The translations under genes and the position numbers were made by a program. Below the pieces are notes generated by a model. That model was not told the DNA's origin and made no database searches. It worked only from the letters and a program-made list of their open reading frames with translations. A stretch of DNA of 64,000 nt from Pogonophryne albipinna (lineage: Eukaryota > Chordata > Actinopteri > Perciformes > Artedidraconidae): the NCBI GenBank assembly GCA_028583405.1, contig CM053252.1:34351196-34415195 (forward strand), given 5' to 3'. Below are positions 29,376 to 40,284 of this stretch, one piece after another; position 1 is the first letter of the stretch; every line of letters begins with the position of its first letter.

Positions 29376-30655
29376 CAGAGTCGGCGTCATGGGGGGTCAT
29401 TCGCGGGCCATGCTCCCCCAAATGAGTCACTGTGCCCCCCAACGCAGGGTGGGCAAGCCTTGCCACTTTGCCGTTTTACTTTTTTTTTTTTTAATCATAT
29501 AGCCTAAGTGAAAACGTTTCCACTAACGTTTCCGTTTTTGTGTGAAATACATCAGAAATAAAGAATACAAATATAAAACACAGCCTGAGGTGTGCTCACT
29601 GCTGCTCTCTGATTGGTGTGTTGCTTGACCAATGACCCCCGACCTTTGTTTTGTTATCATTACGTGGCTGTGTGTTTAGATGAAAGCCCAGTGGCGATCT
29701 GTTCATCTGTTACACTGATTATACAGTAAGCCATCGAAAATAATATGATATACAGTACAGTACAAGTACTTCTGGGTCTCTGTGTGTGTGTGGCACGAGC
29801 GCATTGTGTGAGTGCGCGAGCGGTAACGTGGAATGTTGTTGTTAGCATCTGGTTAGCTAGCTATGCTAACGGATATAAAGAGCTGTTTCTACACCAAGGT
29901 GGAGGAGAATCCTCTCCTGTCAGACTGAGAGGATCTTATAACGTCAGCTCAGTGAGGTAAGGACTCTCTCAGCGTTTAGATAGTTAACTTTAGTGTAAGT
30001 TATCTCAGTGGGTCTCAAACGGTTTGGTCACCATTTATGTAAACAAGTATTTGCGAGGAATACCTTTATATGATCATTATAGTTATTAAAAAATAAGAGA
30101 ATAAAGGAAAAACGGGTATGAAATACTATAGGACAGTAACACAAGAATAGAGTTTAAAAGGGGAGTGATTAGTAAAGAAAAAGTACATCTGTTTACAGTT
30201 CTGTTTCATATGGATGCTGAGAGATATAGGCTATCGATAGATCTCTTCATTTTGCTCTCAAAGTGCACCAGATTGATGCATTTAACTTCAATATTTTTAA
30301 AATAATCTTCCCGGGGGAGCATGCCTCCGGACCCTCCTAGAGGAGGTTAGGTACACCCCCACCTAAAACATGTTCACATGGATAGGATACTAAATACATT
30401 TGCACACTTTTTGTATGGTGGCCTATGTCCATATGTTTCTGGTTTGGTGGTTTGCCTCAACCGTGCATGTATGCACAAGTCATAGGTGTGCTATACAATA
30501 GCACTACACCCTGCAATGTGTATGAAAGACAATAGACTTTACAGCATGTTTTTTGAAGTTGCGTTGGTGTTTGTGTATTGGTTGTTGACGGCAGTGTGTG
30601 CCCCCCCTTTGTAAATGATTGCCCCCCCATTCGATTTGTTCTAGAGCCGACCCTG
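29376..30655. mobile_element. hAT-type non-autonomous transposon, 1280 bp, inserted in the LINE
   Basis: The left end is CAGAGTCGGCGTC and the right end, inverted, is CAGGGTCGGCTCT. An exact 8-bp target duplication CCTGTAAT flanks it (29368-29375 and 30656-30663). The 8-bp duplication and CAG...CTG ends are hAT hallmarks. Removing one duplication copy and the element restores the LINE reading frame through the insertion site. The interior holds no transposase frame. Its parts at 29830-30030 and 30225-30345 are homologous, in inverse orientation, to 47690-47880 and 47400-47540 of another hAT element. Confidence 0.9.
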
Positions 30656-30855
30656 CCTGTAATACTGGATGCATGATTGGTAGTACTCTAGTGAACCATA
30701 TTATGTATGCAGATGATCTTGTTGTGCTGAGTCCATCTAGCCCTGGTCTTCAGCAGCTTCTTGCTGTTTGTTCTGTGTATGGTGTGGAACATGACATCAA
30801 ATACAACGCCAGTAAGAGTGCTGTCATGATCTTTAGAACCAAAGAGGATAAATGT

Positions 30856-31209
30856 TACGGTGAGTGAAGCAAGCAGGACCCAAATGCAGATAACGCTGAA
30901 ACTTGGACAAAACAGAACTCTCACCGGTGAACTCATTCACAAACAAAAGACGAACCAACACTGAATACAGGAAAAGACTAAATACAGGGAGGGGTAATCA
31001 CAAGACGAGAAACAGCCGGGCAGGGGAGGAGAAACACAAGGGCCACAGGTGAACACAATCAGAAAACTAGACACCAGGGAAACTAACGACAGGAGGAAAA
31101 CACAGGGAAAAGGACCATACAATATACAAGGAGGAAAACAAGACAGGGAGAACAGCAAAACACCCAAAACAAGACATACAAAACGTGACATAACACACTA
31201 ATCCTGACA
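30856..31209. mobile_element. A-rich dispersed element inserted in the LINE, 354 bp
   Basis: It interrupts the LINE between ATAAATGT at 30848-30855 and ATAAATGT at 31210-31217. Two readings fit equally well: an 8-bp duplication around TACGGTGAG...TCCTGACA, or a 5-bp duplication ATAAA around an LTR-like TGTTACGG...CCTGACA element. The interior is A-rich (GGACCCAAATGCAGATAACG, then AGGTGAACACAATCAG) and matches the family at 2046 and 50350. Either way the insertion is younger than the LINE. Confidence 0.8.
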
Positions 31210-31699
31210 ATAAATGTCTAAAATTTCCTGATTTTAACTTGTCTGATATCAATCTTAGTGTCTGTAATAAGTTATAATATCTTGGACACTTTATTACAGA
31301 ACAAATGACAGATGATGAAGATATTTATAGGCAATGCCGCATGATGTATGCACAAGCAAACATTCTCCTACGCAAGTTTAGTGCATGTACAGATGGAGTG
31401 AAGATGTCTCTGTTCAGAGCATATTGCAAACCACTCTATACTGCACTTGTGGTCAAACTACAGAAAAGCAAGTTTACGGAAACTTCAAGTAGCTTATAAT
31501 GATGCCATGAGAATATTGCTGAAGAGACCTTGATGGTGTAGTGCAAGTGAAATGTTTGTGGCTGCAGGAGTCAATACTCTACAAGCTGTTATAAGAAATC
31601 TCATGTATAAATGTATTTGCCGGCTTAATGACTCTGATAATGAAATTCTCTTCGCCTTATCGAACATAAGGTTTAGTTTATATTGACTATGTTGAATTT

Positions 31700-31899
31700 C
31701 TCCTTGAGATACAGTAATTGACTGTGACAGACGGATAACTTAAATGGAGAAATGTTTGTAAAGTACAGCTATTTGAATGTAACTATGTGTACTTTGAATT
31801 TTGAATAAGAAGCAATCCAGACGATCAACCGGATCCTGTGTATAATTCTTGCTGCTGCACTTTTCTGTTTTCTACAGATATCATTTATTGTTGCTGTGG
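31700..31899. other. Probable LINE 3' end and spacer
   Basis: AT-rich sequence after the last recognisable LINE codons. It looks like the LINE 3' untranslated region and ends near TTTGAATTTTGAATAAG at about 31810. Confidence 0.35.
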
Positions 31900-32320
31900 T
31901 ATAAGCTTTTGGGACCCGTAACATTTGTATAAACGGGATTTGATTGGCTGACGCTTCCACCGAAGCTTCAAAAGTTGAACATTTCTCAACTTTTGCAGCG
32001 AGCCACGACAGCAAAGCTCCGCTTCCCACAATGCAGTTCGGCGGAAAGTGACGTCACCCCATTCAAGTGAATGGTGAAGCTTTCAACGCACGCCGCTGTG
32101 TGGACGGCCATCTAGAGGGGCGCTGTTTCACTCTTTGTAAAATACTCAATGAGAATGGGGGAGAGACGGGCCGGCAGCAACACACAACAAAGAATTTCCG
32201 AAACTAAACGAAGTGTTTTTTATTTATTTATTCAATTATAACTACAATCCGAAAAAACAGGGGAAGCCTGGCTTCCCTTGGCCTCCAGGAGAAAACGCCA
32301 CTGCTCACACAATAGGCGTA
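31900..32320. repeat. hAT-like repeat piece
   Basis: It ends GGCTTCCCTTGGCCTCCAGG and then AAAACGCCACTGCT, which is like the end of a hAT element whose inverted end would read AGCAGTGGCG. The body has AGTGACGTCACCCCATTCAA and CCGCTTCCCACAATGC, words common in fish repeats. I could not identify the opposite end or a target duplication. Confidence 0.35.
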
Positions 32321-32924
32321 CTGTTCTCTCTACGTGTTGTATTGTCTCAGTGTGAACATAGCCAACAGCCAGCCAAACTCTTTTGAGAGCCAGGGAATGA
32401 GCAGCCATGCTCCTTTATTGACTTATTTGCAGTCCACTGACATTCAAACGGAGTGAAACTATAAAAAAGAAGTTACAGGGCACTTAATGATCTCATACTT
32501 GCAAGTGTAACATACACAGAACCACATAGAACCGCTACCGCTAATTCTAGCAATGTATACAGGCTAGTATGGCTAACGCTAGCATGTATGCTAACACATT
32601 TTCTCATTGAGTTTAAACATCTCCAAATGTCATCACATAAACACAATACATGTTACAAATCCTTACAGTGTAAGTGTAAGGCTTCCACTTACAGTCATTG
32701 CTTTCTGAAGGACTTGACCCTTTTACTATTCAGGTTGCATAGGGAAAGTTAGTAGTAGTCTACTGCCATGCTATTCAGTTTACTTTCTCCCACTTCCTTT
32801 ACCCGGTTTCCTGTCCAACCTTCAGTACAAATTTGACAAAAATATAAATGTGCAAATATGAAACATAGGCTACAGGTCAATATCACCTCGCTATTGGTAG
32901 CTGAACTGTCAATACCCCAAAACA
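32321..32924. other. No gene seen
   Basis: Mixed sequence with short GCTAACGCTAGCATG-type words; unclassified. Confidence 0.4.
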
Positions 32925-33012
32925 TATTCTTGGATAGAAATACTTAATTTTGAGTTATTTAGACACAATTAACACTTATAGTTTAATGTCTTGTTACGTA
33001 AGAATAGATCAT
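32925..33012 (-). repeat. Inner part of the right member of the long inverted terminal pair
   Basis: The reverse complement reads TTACGTAACAAGACATTAAA, then CTAAATAACTCAAAATTAAG, matching 28055-28140 at roughly 80-90 percent by eye. The outer part of the same arm lies at 38345-38543, so about 5.3 kb has been inserted between the two parts. Confidence 0.6.
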
Positions 33013-33446
33013 ATTTGTTCAAACTTATTCAGTCGCGTTTCTATATGTACAAAAGTGGTGGGGCACAAAAAACTCAGATGTCTATATATAAGCTTCTGCA
33101 GTGAGGTTCATGGCTGGTGAGGCACTGGCACTGACTCTCAAGGTTTACAAATATTATATTTTGACCTAAATAAAAAAATAATATTATTTTCAAAAGCTTT
33201 TTTTGTCTGATGCTTCGATTAATTTTAAACAGACAGTTTAACAAAAAGATACCCAAAAAATGTAATTTTATCATTTAAATATTGAATTGTTCTCTCTTAG
33301 TAAGATCCCATTTTCAATAAAATTGCGGTCTTACCTTGACTTGAAGATGAAGTCCATTTGCCTATCCCTCTGGACAAAAATCTCTTACTTTTTTGTAAAA
33401 GTCCTCCTTATCTTCTTGTAGTTTAAAAAGTCTATCATAAATCTAA
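33013..33446. other. No gene seen
   Basis: AT-rich, unclassified. Confidence 0.4.
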
Positions 33447-33447
33447 T

Positions 33448-33810
33448 CAGGGCCGCCCCTCCCTACAGGCCAATCACGCAGGCTGCATGGGGCCCCGCCC
33501 AGAGGGCCTCAGCTGCTGTGCTCAGTTCTCCACTCACCCCCTGCGAGAGTGAGAGGTGACATGGGGAGCACGTCTGTAACCCGACACCGTTGCAATGAAT
33601 CGACATCTGACCAATCACGGCTTTGATACGGCCACTAGTGCAGGTGAAGAGATGTCGGTGAAAAGACAGTTTCAGTCCGGCGCAAGCATGAGGGAAAAAA
33701 ACAAAAACATGAAGAAACTAGAGCATCACTCGAAGGTGGGTTATTGTATGGGTCAAATGTACAACTTGCTAATGTTGTTTAAGTCAAATTGCCAATTGCC
33801 ATATTAAAAA
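33448..33810 (+). pseudogene. Possible 5' end of a hAT transposon with an N-terminal coding scrap
   Basis: CAGGGCCGCCCCTCCCTACA resembles the 5' terminus of a hAT element. About 140 bp on, a frame opens (33595-33807) and reads SVKRQFQSGASMREKNKN. The K-R-x-F-Q-S-G-A-S-x-R-x-K pattern is how many hAT/zinc-finger (ZMYM/TTF-type) transposase proteins begin. The frame ends after about 70 codons and no BED finger, RNase-H core or dimerisation region is seen. I infer a 5' remnant. Confidence 0.4.
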
Positions 33811-34799
33811 CATCAGCTGCAATTCACGACATGAAGAAGGCAGTCTCTGCATAGCATACAGGCTAATGGAGATGCAGTTATTTCCAGCATTCTTTATTTA
33901 CCATTCAAGTATGTTATGCCTTTTATATGCTAATGTACCGGAAGAAGAGTGATAAACTGTCTGTCTAGTTGGCTTACATAACAGTTAAAGTTTACTGCCT
34001 AAAAAACATGGAGCATTTTTATGTCAATTTGCACATTTCATGGTGATGCTCAGCCTCTCCCCTTAACTCCTAACAGTCATCATCATGTCAACCACAACAC
34101 ATAGAAATACTGATAGAAATGTGTGTGTAGTTGTTGATACGTTGCTGACAGAGGGAACTACATTTGAATACAGATTTAAGAAATATCAGTTTTTGAGCAT
34201 GTCATAAGCATGTTTTGTCTTGACTATATTACAACTATATTATAATAAAAATAATATAGTATTTATATTATTGAATTGATTATTATTATTAGTAGAAGTA
34301 GTTTATTTGCATTAATTATATTTTAATCTTTTTGAGGCTAGTATTTGGCAGGAAATGCAGACGTATTCACCTGTAAATGCATACTGAACGACATACATGC
34401 ACATTTACCATTTACCTCACTGTATAAAAAAGTAACTGTGTTGATAATAATAATAAACAGGTACGTTTCCCACAGATCTTATTTTGAGCTATTTTCTAAA
34501 ATCCTATGGAGAAATCTCATTGCTTTTTTGTCGAGGGAAGCAGCTTACTTCTGGATTTTAGGACACGTCACTGCAGCTCTCTCGTCTCCTCTTCACACCA
34601 CACTTTTCGCGGCACACGTACTTACAGCCAATCAGCTCTGAATAATGTGAGATGACTATGGTGGGGATGGTCTCAGTGGGTCACTCAACCCTGCATTACA
34701 ATATAGACAGGGACACTCTGCTGTCGCCTATCAGCTGTAGAGAGTTAACGGGCGTGGCCCCACAGCTGTGAGAACTCAGCAATCAGGCGTCCATTTTAG
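33811..34799. other. No gene seen; probably interior of old repeats
   Basis: AT-rich, unclassified up to about 34550. Beyond that, more GC-balanced sequence (CACTGCAGCTCTCTCGTCTC and similar) may be leader or flank of the L2 copy that follows. Confidence 0.35.
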
Positions 34800-37700
34800 G
34801 TAGCTCTTTCCTGGAGCGTCAGACAGCTGAAGACTGACAAAGACATTGGAGTCCTGCGGGAGTCACGAGGGTGGCATAGAGGAGGCAAATCCTCCTCTGA
34901 TTGAGCTAAGTATCGCTGGTGTTTTATTTTCCTTAGTTTTTTAGCCCCTCATGCTATAATCATGTGTATTTTCTCCATTCCTGTTCATGTGTCTTCTCGC
35001 AATTATCACTGGCCCCGTGTATCTCCTAATCGATATAACCGGCCTGCTCTCGTCTATCCCACATGCTCCACTGAGATCCAACATCTAGTTTCAGGCGGCC
35101 TGTGGAACTGCCAGTCAGCTGTTCCTAAGGCTGACTTCATCTCTGGCTACGCTTCCCTGCAGTCTCTGGATTTCCTTGCTCTCACTGAGACCTGGATTAC
35201 TCCATCCAACACATCCACCCCAGCAGCTCTCTCCACAGCATATTCCTTCTCCCATACACCCAGACCCACTGGCAGAGGAGGTGGCACTGGTCTCCTGCTC
35301 TCTCCCAAATGGAGCTTTTCCCTCTTCAAGCTACCTAACTTCACTCCTTCCACCTTTGAATTCCATGCCGTCACAGTAACCCATCCTATACAATTAACCA
35401 TTGTTGTTCTCTACCGTCCACCAGGCGCCTTGGGGGACTTCTTGGAGGAATTAGATAATCTCCTCTCACACATCCCTGAAACTGGCCCTCCCGCTGTACT
35501 TCTCGGAGACTTCAACCTCCAGACAGGGAAGATAGACGAACTAACATCTCTGTTAACCGCCTTTGCTTTCTCATTGTCTCCATCCCCACCAACTCATAAA
35601 GCTGGCAATGTCCTTGATCTCATATTCTCAAGGAAGGGCACTACTTCTAACCTTCTCTGTAAACCCGCTCCACACATCCGATCACTTCTTCATTTCATTC
35701 TCTCTACCCCTTTCCAAACATAACAAACTAATCTCTTCTCATCCTGCACCTGTCCGCCGTAACCTTCGTTCCCTCTCCCCCTCTACCTTGCCTCATCGGT
35801 GCTCTCAGCCCTCCCTTCCTCTGACTCGTTCCAACTCCTGCCTCCAAACTCTGCTGCAGAAACTCTCCTCTCTACTCTCTCATCCTCTCTGGACTCTCTC
35901 TGTCCTCTCACATCTCGGCAGGCTCGTCAGTCCCCTCCTGCTCCCTGGCTAAATGACGCACTGCGTGCTAATAGAACCAGTCCTTAGGGCAGCAGAGCGA
36001 AACGGTGGAAATCCAAACACCATGACGACCTCCTAACCTATCAGGCTCTCCTCTTCTTCATCTCTCAGGCAAAAAGCACTTTCTTTCAAGATAAGATCCA
36101 ATCTTCCTATTCCAATCCCAAAAAACTATTTTCCATCTTTTCCACCCTCTTGGACCTCCCCAAAGCCCCTTCCCCTCCTCCTTCTGTCAAGCGACTTTGT
36201 TAACCACTTTGAAAAAAAGGTTGATGATATTCGCTCTTCTTTTTCTGACTCACCTTTACTCACCGCTGGGTCACCAGACCCATCCTTTCACCCACACACT
36301 AACCTCCTTTTCCCCTCTCTCTCCAAGTGAGGTTCTTACCCTCATTACCTCTGCCCGCCCTACCACCTGTCCTCTGGACCCTATCCCCTCAAACCTCCTG
36401 ATGCCCTGATATTCTACCGTTTCTCACCCATTTCATCAACACTTCTCTAACTTCTGTTCCAAGTAGTCTTAAGGAGGCAAGAGTAAACCCTCTCTTAAAG
36501 AAACCCACTTTCAAACCCGTCTGATGTTATAAACTACAGGCCTGTCTCTCTACTTAAACGCGCCGTCTTTAAACAACTCCATCAGAACAACCTTCTGGAT
36601 CCGGCACCAGTCTGGTTTCAAGGCAGGTCACTCCACAGAAACTGCTCTCATTGCTGTCACTGAGGAACTGCACAGTGCCAAAGCAGCATCCTCTCCTCTG
36701 TCATCATCCTGTTGGACCTGTCTGCTGCATTCGACACGGTGAATCATCAGATCTCCTTCACACTCTTCAACAACTTGGAGTTTCGAGGCTCTGCACTTTC
36801 CCTCCTCACCTCATACCTCAAAGACCGTACCTACAGGGTACTGGAGAGGGTCCGAGTCCGACCCTTGTCAATTAACTACAGGGGTCCCTCAGGGCTCTGT
36901 TCTTGGTCCCCTCCTCTTCTCCCTGTACACAAACTCGCTCGGATCAGTCATTAGCCCGCATGGTTTTTCATACCACTGCTACGCTGACGACACCCAATTA
37001 ATTCTGTCCTTTCCCCGCTCAGAGATCCCAGGTCGTCGCACGCATCTCTGCTTGTCTAGCTGACATCTCTCAGTGGATGTCTGCTCATCACCTCAAGCTC
37101 AACCTTGACAAGACTGAACTGCTTTTCCTTCCGGGAAAAGATTGTCCCACTCTTGACCTGACGATCAACATCGGCACCTCTGTTGTTTCCCCGACTCAGA
37201 CTGCAAGGAATCTGGGTGTGATCCCTAGATAACAAACCTGTCCTTCACTGCAAACATCGCTGCTACAACCCGTTGCTGCAGATACACGCTTTACAACATC
37301 AGGAAGGATACGTCCCCAGCTGACCCAGAAAGCCACGCAGGTTCTGGTCCAGGCTCTCGTCATCTCACGCCTAGACTACTGCAACTCCCTCCTGGCTGGT
37401 CTACCTGCATGTGCCATCCGACCTCTGCAGCTCATCCAGAATGCAGCGGCTCGTCTGGTCTTCAACCTTCCAAAATTTCCCACACCCCTCCGCTCCCTTC
37501 ACTGGCTTCCGGTAACTGCTAGAATCCACTTCAAGACACTGGTACTTGCATACCATGCTGCGAATGGATCTGCCCCTTCCTACATCCAGGACATGCTTAA
37601 ACTGTACACCCCAGCGCGTGCACTACGCTCTGCATCAGCCAAACGACTCGCTGCACCCTCACTGCGAGGGGGACCCAAGTTCCCATCAGCAAAAACACGT

Positions 37701-38037
37701 GGGTTTGCTATCCTGGCTCCAAAATGGTGGAATGAGCTCCCCATTGACATCAGGACAGCAGAAAGCCTGCACATCTTCCGGGGCAGACTGAAAACTCATC
37801 TCTTTCGACTTCACTTCGAGCGATAGAATTACTAACAAAGAACTGCTAACAGAGCACTTATATACTAATAAAGGACTGGCTTATCTAAAGCCAGTTGAGT
37901 AGCACTTGAAATGTTTGGCTCTATGAAACCTGATGTACTTATATGATTCTGTTTTCTTCAAGGTTGTCTTCCTGGTCGAATGTACTTATTGTAAGTCGCT
38001 TTGGATAAAAGCGTCAGCTAAATGTAATGTAATGGAT
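34800..38037 (+). pseudogene. L2-clade LINE, nearly full length, frame-broken
   Basis: Domains appear in the expected order on one strand. The APE-type endonuclease is at 35090-35690: GLWNCQSAVPKADFI, DFLALTETWI, VVLYRPPGA, LLGDFNLQ and NVLDLIFS. A frameshifted linker follows (35700-36600). The reverse transcriptase is at 36600-37100: [24 protein letters not shown], then [11 protein letters not shown] with the catalytic YADD near 36980, and WMSAHHLKLNLDKTELLFLP. The C-terminus (37330-37825) has ISRLDYCNSLLAGLP, NAAARLV, HWLPV, KWWNELPIDIRTAESL and LKTHLFRLHFER before a stop at 37824-37826. The 3' end is GTAAGTCGCTTTGGATAAAA, then an AATGT tail. Several frameshifts make it non-functional. The 5' boundary is not certain. 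Confidence 0.9.
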
Positions 38038-38342
38038 GGCAGCTCAGTGTCCCTATGGTCATTATTTTTTTGCCACACACATTAAATATGAAAATATTCT
38101 GAGCATGCGCAGTGTAGTTTTTACAGTCACCATTCAGTTAGACAGTGAGAGGGAGGGGCATGATCGGGTTTTGTCTCACATGGCTCTAAACAGCTCAATA
38201 GGGAACACACTGTAGACACTAATTAGAAGAACACAGACTAAAACAGCAATGTACAGACGAATCATATTTTTTTGTAATCATTATTTTGAATACTTTCTGC
38301 TGACACTAGGTGGGGCTGTACCTGCCCCTAATGACCAGTCGC
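38038..38342. repeat. hAT-like 3' end segment
   Basis: It ends GCCCCTAATGACCAGTCGCC then ACTG, which inverted gives a CAGTGGCGACTGG terminus typical of hAT repeats. It abuts the outer part of the inverted pair at 38345. With 33448 it may mark one inserted hAT carrying the L2, but the two ends are not clearly inverse to each other. Confidence 0.4.
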
Positions 38343-38344
38343 CA

Positions 38345-38543
38345 CTGATGTTATTATGGGATAATTACTATTCCTGTGGTAGCCTTATTAGGCACGTATA
38401 AACTCATGTACAACAACTTCCTTACTTGCAATAAATAAGCACTAATTAGAGGGTTATTGAGGAACAACTCTGAACTAATGGCCTATTACTTAGAACGTAG
38501 AACGGTCATGTAGAATAAGGCATTAATAAGTGTCCTTATAATC
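38345..38543 (-). repeat. Outer part of the right member of the long inverted terminal pair
   Basis: The reverse complement gives ACACTTATTAATGCCTTATT, CTACATGACCG, CTAATTAGTGCTTATTTATT and TAGTAATTATCCCATAATAAC, matching 27830-28050 in order. The terminal GGTAACACTTTA part is missing because a LINE tail begins at 38545. Confidence 0.65.
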
Positions 38544-38544
38544 T

Positions 38545-38767
38545 CCCTGCAGAAATCCGCAACGCCCCTTCTCTCCTCTCAACATCTTCAAATCAACCCT
38601 TAAATCTCATCTGTTCAACATCGCCTTCCAACAATAACTCACTCCCCCCCCCCACTTACACTTCTGCCAGTTTTATGTCTTGTCCTTGTATGTTTCTTTG
38701 TAAAGCGACCTTGAGGTTATGAAAGGCGCTATATAAATTAAAGTTATTATTATTATTATTATTATTA
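38545..38767 (+). pseudogene. LINE 3' end (L2-like C-terminus and tail)
   Basis: In frame it reads like the C-terminus of L2-like polyproteins (LPAEIRNAPSLLS-like, then STLKSHLFNIAFQ-like). The 3' UTR ends AAGCGACCTTGAGGTTATGA, AAGGCGCTATATAAATTAAA and an (ATT)n tail at 38743-38767. The tail differs from the L2 ending at 38037, so this is a second LINE family. Confidence 0.7.
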
Positions 38768-38794
38768 GGGGTTCACATAACTGGTACGCAGGTT

Positions 38795-39663
38795 CAGACC
38801 CGGCGTCATGGGCGGGCCCCATGGGGCCGGGCCCGCCCATCCAGGATTTGGGCCCGCACATTCCAGGATTTGGGCCCGCTGTTTTAATCAGGGCTGAATA
38901 CCACATTTTTATTGTTTTATTATTTTTATTTGTAGGGCTTTGTCCTAATATTTATTTTTGTATTAGTTTTAGTTTTTATTTTGCTATGAAATTCTGAATG
39001 AAGGGCTGCGCGCAAGACTGGTTTTTCGCTGGGTTGAGTCGTGTGGGTTTTTGAGTGAGATGCGCACAGCAGCCTGTCAGTTAGTTTACTCTTGCTAGTG
39101 GTTCACGAAAGGAATATGGCAACTCAGCGCAGATGCAGGCACATTAGAAGAAACCAGTTAGGCCTACGTTACCAACGAGCAAGCAAGTCAGCTGGCAATC
39201 AATTATATTTTGAAGAGAAATTTACTCTCAAGCCGGCTCTCTCACAAACTCCTGCTCTGTGCGCAAGCAGACCGCTGCACAGGCTCTCTGCCTCGCTCTA
39301 TCTCTCCCTCTCCCTCCCTTTCTCTCCATCGCTCAACCTCACTCCACCTCTCCACCCTGTGTGCGCTCAAGTTTGCCTGCGTGCTTGCCCAAGTTGGCAC
39401 AGCGTTACAAATGTGCCACAAAACCAACCAATGGATAAGCTACATAAGACCGTCAACCATCCTTATGGCAACCTAAAACCCCTCTCTTTCAACAATTCAC
39501 GAGCGGCTCCCTCCCCCCCCCCCCGTTGACAAATCGCGAGCATCTAACAGCCCCCCCCCCCCCTGTTGACAATTCAGATTTCCCGGGAAATGTAAGTGTC
39601 GTGGTGGGCCCGCCCTGGTAAATCAAATGCCCGCCCAGAGATGTATGTCTGCCGCCGGGTCAG
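38795..39663. mobile_element. hAT-type non-autonomous transposon, 869 bp
   Basis: The left end is CAGACCCGGCGTC and the right end, inverted, is CTGACCCGGCGGC. An exact 8-bp target duplication CGCAGGTT lies at 38787-38794 and 39664-39671. GC-rich subterminal sequence (GGGCGGGCCCCATGGGG) contrasts with a CT-rich centre (39290-39360) and two C-runs (39515-39525, 39550-39563). Open frames of up to 145 codons exist but show no family resemblance and I regard them as chance. Confidence 0.88.
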
Positions 39664-39671
39664 CGCAGGTT

Positions 39672-40284
39672 AGACCTACGCATGTGCAGCAACAATCTGA
39701 AATGCGTCCCGTCACTTGTGTCACAAAGCGCATTTGCGTACCGACGTACTTGTGAAGCTTTTCCAGAAGGCGGTTAGATCACCGGACGACAGAGTCGGTC
39801 TCCAGTGTGCACAGACAGGGTTGCTGTTAACGTCGGTCTGCATCTACAACGGAATTGTGCCAAAACTACGCCAACCGGCTGCGGAGGGAGACTTCCCCCC
39901 CCCCCTCAATGGAGAACTGCGCTAAAACAGCTGATCACAACGTTCACGCTCTGTGGTCACGAAGTACTCCACTAGCCCCCCCCCGTCGAATTTCCTGAAG
40001 TACTCCACTAGCACCCCCATAACTTTCTATGTCTTACTACAACTCTGTGTGGATACACAGTAAGGAGATCCTTTACTGAAGTACAGTAGAAGTAGTAAAA
40101 CTACCGTGTAGAAGTACTTTCTCTGCAAGTAATATCCCGCATTCTAAATGTTACAACAAGTCCTCCAACTCATACGACCAAATAGGCCGATTGTTCAGGC
40201 CCTTATTACGACCAAATATGTCGTTTGTTCAAGCGCTTAATACGTCCTATAATTACGTTTTAAAGTTTTCGCCAACTAGTGCTC
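39672..40284. repeat. Mixed old repeats, including a family C MITE piece and a 34-bp direct repeat
   Basis: At 40045-40160, AGTAGAAGTACTTTCTCTGC and ATTCTAAATGTTACA follow the order of MITE family C. At 40174-40241 a 34-bp unit starting ACGACCAAATA is repeated head to tail with a few changes. The sequence at 39672-40040 carries C-runs and is unclassified. Confidence 0.4.

Larger units (their letters stand above)
28945..31690 (+). pseudogene. Non-LTR retrotransposon (LINE) reverse transcriptase region, broken by two insertions
   Basis: Three pieces in order belong to one reverse transcriptase. The first, 28945-29375, has a KVLERILLDRL-like start, DNQFGFK, FIDASKAFDRVNH, NGVRQGGIMSP and FNLYIDDLS. 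The second, 30664-30847, has the catalytic YADD box in the context NHIMYADDLVVLSPS, then IKYNASKS. The third, 31218-31690, has DFNLSDI, KYLGHFIT, then the C-terminal thumb-like part. The 1280-bp and 354-bp elements between them carry target duplications, so the pieces were contiguous before those insertions. There is an in-frame stop near 29090 and frame changes near 31470, so the copy is dead. The endonuclease part is missing (5' truncation). The clade is uncertain; the motifs differ from the L2 copy at 34.8-38.0 kb. Confidence 0.85.

Noticed and set aside
33448..38342. A single hAT element carrying the L2 LINE
   Set aside because: The proposed ends (CAGGGCCGCCCC and CAGTGGCGACTGG, inverted) do not match each other well and no 8-bp duplication was found.
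39092..39529. A 145-codon frame inside the 869-bp hAT element
   Set aside because: It crosses CT-rich low-complexity sequence and resembles no transposase; the element is short and non-autonomous.
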